Under the pieces are notes generated by a model. The model worked only from the letters and a program-made list of their open reading frames with translations. It had not been told where the DNA came from and made no database searches. The translations under genes and the position numbers were made by a program. DNA of 49,629 bases from Planctomycetota bacterium (lineage in GTDB: Bacteria; Planctomycetota; Planctomycetia; Pirellulales; Pirellulaceae). Shown piece by piece: positions 44,229 to 49,629 of the stretch (the first letter of the stretch is position 1; each line of letters opens with the position of its first letter). The stretch is taken from contig QWPJ01000005.1 of NCBI GenBank assembly GCA_003671195.1, forward strand, positions 1 to 49,629, written 5' to 3'.

Positions 44229-44258
44229 TTAGCGGTTGATAGATTAGCGGTTGACCCG
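44229..44258. repeat. 15-bp tandem repeat, two units, at the stop codon of the LolA-like gene
   Basis: TTAGCGGTTGA occurs at 44229-44239 and again at 44244-44254, an exact 15-base period. The minus-strand stop codon (44244-44246) lies in one unit, and the other repeats it beyond the gene end. It is the third gene end in this window with this pattern. Confidence 0.75.
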
Positions 44259-45383
44259 GGAGAAAGGCTCAAGGCTTAAGCGAACCGTTGGCAGGTAGTC
44301 TTGAGTCTCGTCTTTGATTTCCTCGACCGTCTCGTTGAATCGGTCGAAGTCTTTTTCACTGAATTGGATTTCGGTCGATGGGTCTTTGAATTCGATCCGG
44401 GACATCAATTCGAATGGAGACTTCGAAGTGCTCGACTTCGCTGCCCGCTGAAAGTACTCCACGATGAACGGAAAATAAGGTAGTTTGGTCGAACGACTGA
44501 GCGTCAAGCGAGCCTCGGTCGGCAGATTCGGCGATGGGCTACCGATGTCGCTGTTCATGTTATCGATCGGAGCGTTGCCAGCGATTCGCGTCGGCTCGGT
44601 CCTAAGTCGACCGACGAGTTGCCAAACGTCGGCCCCGCCGATCTTGCCGCTGACGGCCTTATACCAGTTGTATCGGTGATAAAGCCCTCGGAGCAGTTCG
44701 GCTTGCCCCCCGACGGCCAAGAGCAGATGGACTTCAGGACGCGTGTCGGGGTACTGCATGCTGCTGGGGATGCTCTGAAGCACTTGGTCGAGGATGATAC
44801 GTTTAGGGGGGGAGTTGGGGCTCGATTTAGTCCACATCATCCGACCATCGGAGACTTGGAGCAGATCGAAGGCAGTTTCTCCGACAGCGACGCGCGCGGT
44901 ATATCGAAGCCGGCGCATCGGGGAGTTCGAGAGCGCCTCGGATTTAAGCTCGCCGATCAGCAGCGCGCGCTGACCGTAGATATTCGTCGTTTGTTGAACA
45001 CGGCAGTAAATCGATGGGCCCCAGACGGCTTGGCGAACGGCCGAGAGGACCAATTGGTTCGGATCGGTCGTCACCGGGGTGATGGCATCAGACGAACCGC
45101 CGGTTGAGCCAACCAAGGGACTCGGACTCGGACTCGGTAGGCGGTTCGTTGGATCGTTGGGTAGAGGGGTTGGGGCGGATTGCTTTGGGGGCAATGGCGT
45201 TCCGGCGGCATCGGGGAAAGTAGCAGCAGGGAAAGTGGAAGCAGGAAAGGTGAGGGCAGGGGAGGCCAAAAGTCGGTCGGAACGGTTCCACAGGATCCCT
45301 GCGGCTAGAAGCAGTGCCAGCAGGAGGACCGGGGGTGATCCGGCCAGCTTGAAAATGCTAGCAAGTGAAAACCTGGTTTCCAT
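44244..45383 (-). CDS. Periplasmic/anchored LolA-like hypothetical protein
   Basis: I cannot name a family with confidence. The 379-residue protein has an N-terminal membrane helix (about 15-33), which may be an uncleaved anchor. A Pro/Ser/Thr-rich linker with TFPAS-type repeats (15-base units) and SPSPSP follows. After about residue 105 the chain alternates short strands in a way that recalls outer-membrane lipoprotein carrier (LolA/LolB-type) folds: RRLRYTARVAVGETAFDLLQVSDGRMMW, GGADVWQLVGRL, LTLSRSTKLPYFPFIVEYF. The fold call is tentative. The gene lies alone on the minus strand; a 226-base gap separates it from the divergent envelope gene. Confidence 0.68.
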   Translation of the reverse strand: METRFSLASIFKLAGSPPVLLLALLLAAGILWNRSDRLLASPALTFPASTFPAATFPDAAGTPLPPKQSAPTPLPNDPTNRLPSPSPSPLVGSTGGSSDAITPVTTDPNQLVLSAVRQAVWGPSIYCRVQQTTNIYGQRALLIGELKSEALSNSPMRRLRYTARVAVGETAFDLLQVSDGRMMWTKSSPNSPPKRIILDQVLQSIPSSMQYPDTRPEVHLLLAVGGQAELLRGLYHRYNWYKAVSGKIGGADVWQLVGRLRTEPTRIAGNAPIDNMNSDIGSPSPNLPTEARLTLSRSTKLPYFPFIVEYFQRAAKSSTSKSPFELMSRIEFKDPSTEIQFSEKDFDRFNETVEEIKDETQDYLPTVRLSLEPFSRVNR

Positions 45384-45609
45384 GGTCGAGTAGTACCGAT
45401 TTTATCAAAGAAAACGAAAGCGTAGTGCCGAACATAGATTCCAGACGCGCCTCGAATTCCGCTTTTGAGGCTCCTGACGGATCTGCAAGCCATAGCAATG
45501 TTGCGTGGGATTGTAGGTTTCAAGGAGGGTTCGCGTCCAGGTGGAAACAATCGGTCGTAACTGCCTAGCGCGAAGCTGGCTTGACCCAAGTCATTCCTAG
45601 GGGAATCGC
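45384..45609. promoter_or_regulatory. Divergent intergenic region before the envelope genes
   Basis: These 226 bases lie between divergent genes and should hold both promoters. Reading leftward, an AT-rich TTTGATAAAATC lies about 25 bases from the LolA-like start. The rightward gene has AGGGG six bases before its ATG. I see no clear operator or riboswitch. Confidence 0.35.
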
Positions 45610-46824
45610 ATGAAAAAGATTAGGTTTTTAAGCGTGATAGCCGCGCTGGGTTTGGCTGCACCAAGCTTCGGGGGAGAACCCGCAATTCGACACAATATGC
45701 CGCCTGCTGCACGTCTGGCCGAACCCGGCCCGATGGTAGGCGGACCTGGTCCTGGTGTTTTGACACCGGAGACAATCCCAGTACCTGGGTACGGTGCAGG
45801 GGTACCGACCCCCACGACTCAGATTCTGTTCAATCAACCCCAGTCGATGAAGATTTCGTACGACGTCGTTGGCGATGGTTCCTTTACCAGCGATTGCTTG
45901 ATCGTCCCAGGACGATTGGAATTCGCCCAGGGAGGCATCTATCGGCTCAAACTGACCGATGTCTCCGGACGTGAAGGTGTCGAGTTGTACCCTACTGTTG
46001 AGGTCGGTCACTCGAATCCTCGCACGGCAGCCTACCTTGCTCACAACGCGATCTCGATTCAGTTTACCGAGGAAGACCTCGATCAAGCTTTGTCGGGGAA
46101 CTTCGTGACCAAGGTCATTTACTTGCCCGACCCTGAGTTTCAGGGTGAGGTGATCTCGGGCATCGACACGTTGGTCAGCACACGTTTGGAGCCAGGTTTG
46201 GATCCGATCATCGAAGCCGACCGCCGAGGTTCCATTTTAGCGATTGTTCGCTTAGGTAACAAGGACATCGAGCTTACGGCTGCAGTCTACGCCAACGGCG
46301 GAGCACCTGGCATGATGGGTCCCGGTGGCATGATGGGTCCCGGTGGCATGGGTCCCGGTGGCTTGTGCGGACCAGACGGCCGTCCGATCGATCCGATGAG
46401 TGTTCCACCGAACATGGTCGCCGGCGTGACGGCTCCACAGTACGGGATGACTTACACAGGCACCCCGATTGGGTTACCTGGTCCTCCGCACATTCCATTG
46501 GGGCATCCAGCCGGTTTGCAACAGCATGTGATGAAGAACAAGACACACATGCACATTCCCGATCCTGTCGACAAGATGAAGATGACGGTTCGTCAGCAGC
46601 CTGGATATAGCTATCCGACGCCACCGAGCCACATCCGTATCCATGAGCAGAACATCCACCCTGGATATCCCTCGGGTCGGCCCGGATTCTACCATGCGAG
46701 TCGCCCAGTTCCATCGAACCAATACGGTGGGGCTCAAGGTCCTGGACCTGGCGGTGCTGGTGGTGCTGGTGGAGTCGGTCCAAACGGCGAATACTGCCCA
46801 CCAGGCAGTCCGCAAATTCGCTAA
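45610..46824 (+). CDS. Secreted Gly/Pro/Met-rich envelope protein, paralogue 1
   Basis: The 404-residue protein has a signal peptide (KKIRFLSVIAALGLAAPSFG-GEP). A globular domain (about 75-225) includes GGIYRLKLTDVSGREGVELYP, ISIQFTEEDLDQAL and NFVTKVIYLPD. A low-complexity tail is rich in Gly, Pro, Met and His (MMGPGG repeats near 235-250; HVMKNKTHMHIP; ending GAGGAGGVGPNGEYCPPGSP). The same globular domain recurs in the next gene. Function is unknown; a surface or outer-membrane role is likely. Its Met/His-rich tail could bind copper, which is inference. It ends at a strong terminator. Confidence 0.8.
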   Translation: MKKIRFLSVIAALGLAAPSFGGEPAIRHNMPPAARLAEPGPMVGGPGPGVLTPETIPVPGYGAGVPTPTTQILFNQPQSMKISYDVVGDGSFTSDCLIVPGRLEFAQGGIYRLKLTDVSGREGVELYPTVEVGHSNPRTAAYLAHNAISIQFTEEDLDQALSGNFVTKVIYLPDPEFQGEVISGIDTLVSTRLEPGLDPIIEADRRGSILAIVRLGNKDIELTAAVYANGGAPGMMGPGGMMGPGGMGPGGLCGPDGRPIDPMSVPPNMVAGVTAPQYGMTYTGTPIGLPGPPHIPLGHPAGLQQHVMKNKTHMHIPDPVDKMKMTVRQQPGYSYPTPPSHIRIHEQNIHPGYPSGRPGFYHASRPVPSNQYGGAQGPGPGGAGGAGGVGPNGEYCPPGSPQIR

Positions 46825-46875
46825 TGCCGATTCGCTAGCGACTCGTTAGCGAATCCTTGGATGAGCAATGATGAA

Positions 46876-46905
46876 TAGTCCCGGGTCGTCTGGGACTATT
46901 TTTTT
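46876..46905 (+). terminator. Intrinsic terminator after envelope paralogue 1
   Basis: A perfect 7-base stem TAGTCCC/GGGACTA around a 9-base loop is followed at once by seven T residues. It separates paralogue 1 from paralogue 2 and is the clearest terminator in the window. Paralogue 2 starts 27 bases later, so it may rely on read-through or on a promoter within the hairpin region. Confidence 0.8.
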
Positions 46906-46931
46906 ACCGATGCGAACCGGTGGGATCCAGC

Positions 46932-47792
46932 ATGTTCCGACACATTTCCTTCCCGACGATGGTACTAGGATGGGTCGCCCTGATCGTGATCTGTACCCTT
47001 GCGGTGCTCTTTAGCAATGTCGCTTTGGGCCAGGCACCCTACGCTGCCGTATCGACGGCGGGATTGCCCAGCGGCTCTCGAGCGTTGATCGACGACGAGA
47101 TGGTTCCCGGCGCGATCGGTTCGATCCAGTTGCAGCGCAAGCCGCAACTGCGGGGAGCTTGGCAAGCCGTCGAGGTGCGGGGCCCCAAGGGCGTCCGATT
47201 CAATCTGGCCGAAGCCGGTCAGTTCGCCCCGGATATTCCTTCTCCAGCACGCCTGGGTTTGCTCGTCGGAGCGGTCTATCGTTTGCGACTCACCGGAATC
47301 GAGGGCGATCCGGATCTGGAGCTCTTCCCGACGATCGAAGTGATCGACAAGACTTGTCCACCTGCCGAGCGAGAGCATCGTTTCCCGATTCCGATCGAGA
47401 TCGACGAGAGCGACATCATGGATGCGGCTCGCGGTGAACTGGTCATGCGGGTGATCTACCTGGAAGACTCCGAAGTGGCCGAACCGGTCGATACGTCTGG
47501 AAAGCCCCAACGGGTCCTCGATATACGTCCGACCCAAAACGCACTTCGTACGGCCGACCAACTCGGACGTCCTGTCGCGATCCTTCGGATGGGCTCCCGA
47601 GTTCCCAATGTGACCCAGGGGCAAGATTGGTTGGAGTTTCTCTACCACTGCCCGCCATGGACGACCCTTAAGCCGATCCCGACCAAACAAATGCTCATCG
47701 ATGAAGGCCGGTGGCCAATCATCGAGTACCCGAACGCTGCACCAAACGCAGCCCCAAACGCTACCTCGGGTTCGATCAGCGATTCAAGGTAG
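46932..47792 (+). CDS. Secreted envelope protein, paralogue 2
   Basis: The 286-residue protein starts at ATG 46932 (GTG 46920 is possible) with a signal segment (LGWVALIVICTLAVLFSNVALG). It shares a domain of about 130 residues with the preceding gene. GAVYRLRLTGIEGDPDLELFPTIEV here matches GGIYRLKLTDVSGREGVELYPTVEV there. IEIDESDIMDAARGELVMRVIYLED matches IQFTEEDLDQALSGNFVTKVIYLPD, and VAILRMGSR matches LAIVRLGNK. It lacks the Gly/Met-rich tail and ends in a short NAAP repeat (12-base units). The pair clearly arose by duplication. Function is unknown. Confidence 0.8.
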   Translation: MFRHISFPTMVLGWVALIVICTLAVLFSNVALGQAPYAAVSTAGLPSGSRALIDDEMVPGAIGSIQLQRKPQLRGAWQAVEVRGPKGVRFNLAEAGQFAPDIPSPARLGLLVGAVYRLRLTGIEGDPDLELFPTIEVIDKTCPPAEREHRFPIPIEIDESDIMDAARGELVMRVIYLEDSEVAEPVDTSGKPQRVLDIRPTQNALRTADQLGRPVAILRMGSRVPNVTQGQDWLEFLYHCPPWTTLKPIPTKQMLIDEGRWPIIEYPNAAPNAAPNATSGSISDSR

Positions 47793-47880
47793 TCCTTCGC
47801 CGATGACGAACACACGAGACGGCCTAGCCCCTGATGATCCGCATAGCCCCGAATGATCTGCTCTGAATAAGGTCCGCTTC

Positions 47881-49359
47881 ATGACACAACGGCCAAATGC
47901 ATCGACACTCGGTATCCTGCTCCTCCTGAGCGTCGGGGGAGCCCTCGGATGTGCTACGGGCACGTCGATGCTCAAGCCGAAGTTCTTCACTTCGGAAATC
48001 GAACAAGAGCGACGCTTACCCCGGGAAACTGTGCAAGTCGCATCCGATCCGATGCTCGCCCCGGCGACCAACACCGCGACCGACACGGCGACCGACTCAG
48101 CGACCGAATCTCGGGACGCTTCGGGTTCGATGGCCGGAGTCGATCCAGCGTCCCATATTCGGCCGATTCGACAATCGGCCGGGCGGCCTGGTAGTTACTC
48201 TGAGAGCTACTCTGAGAGTTACTCGGTCGCTCGCACTCCGTCGATGGTCGGCCCTCAGTTTGTCGATCCATCGAGCCAAACGACTCACACCGAGGGTGCG
48301 TGTTGCGGCAATACGCACGGACCTTACCGTCCGATGTTTCCAAACCGAATTGGAGGGCGATTGATGGCCTGCAAGGGGGGCTGTCAGGTACCTCATGCGG
48401 GACCCTGTCCCCAAGGCCCTTGCGAACCGCAGTGCGAGGAACAATCCCGCTGCATGGATCCCCAGGAATACATCTACGACGGTGGGGATCGCGATCCACC
48501 GGTCCGGCTCCGAGAGGATCTCTCTCAGGTGGGCTTGGACCCCGAGGACACCGTGATCCAGTACACGACCAAGACCGGCCTGACCGAAGTGCAAGCAGGT
48601 TGCCGAGTTGCGATCTATGCGCCGAGGTTCGGCAGCGTCAGGAAGCGAACTGGGGTGCTCGAATCAGAACTTGCTCTGCGACCTCAAACGGCCGATGTGC
48701 CTGCCGGTCCAGGGATGATCAAGGAGAAGTTGCCACCGATCCAGGTTTCGGCACCATTGAAGGCCAATACCAAAGATACGGTGCGTGTGGTCGAAGCGTT
48801 CTTGGATCGCCAGCGTCCGATGCCTGCTGAGTTGGTCTTGCCCATGGGCGAAATCAGCGATGCGTTCAAGCCTTACGAAGACCTGGACATCATTCGAAAT
48901 GGGAACGTCAAGAACACCGACCCGGCCAAGCTAGCGATTGCCGCAGCCGCGGCCAGGATATGGTCAAACATCGACGCCCTTGCGGTGTTGATCGACGGAC
49001 AAGAAGCAGCGGTGATTGTCGATCAGAAGCAAGCTCGCGAGTTTACCTTGTACGAGTACAAGGGAGCTCGGGTACGGATCTGTAAGGTTGCATCCGAGCA
49101 GATCGCCAATCCTGGGGACATCGTCTCCTTTACGATCCGCTACGACAACATCGGCGAGCAGCCGGTCTCAAGCTTGGTCGTGACCGATTCGTTGGCTCCG
49201 CGGCTAGAGTACATCGAGTCCTCGCAGCAGTCGAGTATCGAAGCCCGATTCTCGACGAGCCCCAACGACGCCGGCTCATCGGTCTTGCGATGGGAGATCG
49301 ACAAGGAGCTCAAGCCAGGCGAGGGTGGATTCGTCCGCTTCGACGCCAAAGTCCGCTAG
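47881..49359 (+). CDS. Cysteine-rich DUF11 lipoprotein, OmcB-like
   Basis: The 492-residue protein has a lipoprotein signal (ILLLLSVGGALGC, Cys at about 24). A low-complexity region with 12-base repeats (ATDTATDSATES; SYSESYSESYSV) follows, then a Cys-rich stretch (ACCGNTHGPYRP to EEQSRC, about ten Cys within 60 residues). A middle domain follows, and a C-terminal DUF11 immunoglobulin-like domain (ANPGDIVSFTIRYDNIGEQPVSSLVVTDSLAPRLEYI) ends the chain. DUF11 with Cys-rich segments is the plan of chlamydial OmcB, a disulfide-linked envelope protein, and relatives occur in planctomycetes. A structural envelope role is likely. It follows paralogue 2 by 88 bases. Confidence 0.84.
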   Translation: MTQRPNASTLGILLLLSVGGALGCATGTSMLKPKFFTSEIEQERRLPRETVQVASDPMLAPATNTATDTATDSATESRDASGSMAGVDPASHIRPIRQSAGRPGSYSESYSESYSVARTPSMVGPQFVDPSSQTTHTEGACCGNTHGPYRPMFPNRIGGRLMACKGGCQVPHAGPCPQGPCEPQCEEQSRCMDPQEYIYDGGDRDPPVRLREDLSQVGLDPEDTVIQYTTKTGLTEVQAGCRVAIYAPRFGSVRKRTGVLESELALRPQTADVPAGPGMIKEKLPPIQVSAPLKANTKDTVRVVEAFLDRQRPMPAELVLPMGEISDAFKPYEDLDIIRNGNVKNTDPAKLAIAAAAARIWSNIDALAVLIDGQEAAVIVDQKQAREFTLYEYKGARVRICKVASEQIANPGDIVSFTIRYDNIGEQPVSSLVVTDSLAPRLEYIESSQQSSIEARFSTSPNDAGSSVLRWEIDKELKPGEGGFVRFDAKVR

Positions 49360-49438
49360 TCGATCCGCGTTGGAACACAACGCGTCGGATTCATGTGTAG
49401 ATGCCTGTCGTACTGACCAAGGCGGGGGCTCCCTTGGT

Positions 49439-49462
49439 AGAGCCATTGTCCCCAATGGCTCT
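49439..49462. repeat. Terminal hairpin repeat, copy 1
   Basis: A perfect 10-base inverted repeat, AGAGCCATTG-TCCC-CAATGGCTCT, lies 80 bases after the DUF11 gene. The identical hairpin recurs 159 bases on. It is followed by the short GC-rich block CGCGCCAGCGGCGG (49470-49483), which also recurs (49571-49584). Confidence 0.88.
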
Positions 49463-49597
49463 CGCACGACGCGCCAGCGGCGGCATCTTCGGTTCTACGG
49501 CTATTTCTCCCACCGGCCACGGTGACTTCAAACTCCGATCGATTGGGGACAATCGATCTACACTACCCAACGCGCCAGCGGCGGGGTCTTCCATGGT

Positions 49598-49621
49598 AGA
49601 GCCATTGTCCCCAATGGCTCT
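49598..49621. repeat. Terminal hairpin repeat, copy 2
   Basis: This copy is identical to 49439-49462. The following ACCACGAC resembles the CGCACGAC after copy 1, so another unit probably begins just beyond the window edge. The region 49360-49629 holds no gene; it is the start of a repeat array. Confidence 0.88.
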
Positions 49622-49629
49622 ACCACGAC

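Overview
The window reads as chromosomal DNA of a planctomycete, most likely of the Pirellulales/Rhodopirellula type. This is inferred from gene content: secreted DUF1501 and DUF1800 proteins side by side, a double DUF1080 protein with Gfo/Idh/MocA and SUMF1-domain partners, a sialate O-acetylesterase-type enzyme, formylmethanofuran-dehydrogenase-type subunits FhcB/FhcA in a bacterium, a Kdo transferase (a Gram-negative LPS trait), and a DUF11/OmcB-like cysteine-rich lipoprotein. The DNA is moderately GC-rich, gene-dense and free of rRNA, tRNA, CRISPR, phage or insertion sequences that I could recognise.

Layout. 1-4366, minus strand: the N-terminal two thirds of dnaA (running off the left edge), folA, a small unknown gene, fabZ, dcd and a secreted esterase. 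4507-15589, plus strand: a redoxin/cytochrome c/copper-monooxygenase-like fusion, a gamma-glutamyltransferase, Kdo transferase, DNA polymerase III delta, an unknown exported protein, a prepilin-peptidase-like protein that seems to lack both catalytic Asp residues, and a sialate O-acetylesterase-like enzyme. 15590-16911: an accessory patch with a DUF559 nuclease gene between near-identical inverted 45-bp repeats, a 46-bp minisatellite and hairpin repeats. 16912-20912, minus strand: a likely operon for secreted sugar-derivative catabolism. 21237-25628, plus: an ABC exporter with an unusually long permease, and a PhyH-family dioxygenase. 25629-26708: a lone Cys-containing gene bracketed by two direct copies of a 101-bp hairpin repeat. 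26709-30346: a His-rich MerC protein, YggS, NnrD and an Rpn-type nuclease. 30488-35870, plus: a five-gene cluster combining two substrate-binding proteins (one fused to OmpA), one ABC permease, a PspA/IM30-like protein and a membrane-anchored coiled-coil protein, with no ATPase. 35909-44186, plus: leuB, fhcB-fhcA, DUF1800, DUF1501, a stand-alone M41-like zinc protease domain and a lipid kinase. 44244-49359: a periplasmic LolA-like protein and three envelope proteins, two of them paralogues. The right edge enters a hairpin repeat array.

The housekeeping genes (replication, folate, fatty acid, dCTP deamination, leucine, PLP homeostasis, NADHX repair) are ordinary. The parts most worth attention are the PspA/SBP-OmpA/permease cluster, the two repeat-bracketed single-gene cassettes, the apparently dead prepilin peptidase, and a striking density of short tandem repeats (10-18 bp, often exactly 15 bp). 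These repeats sit inside many genes and across several stop codons.
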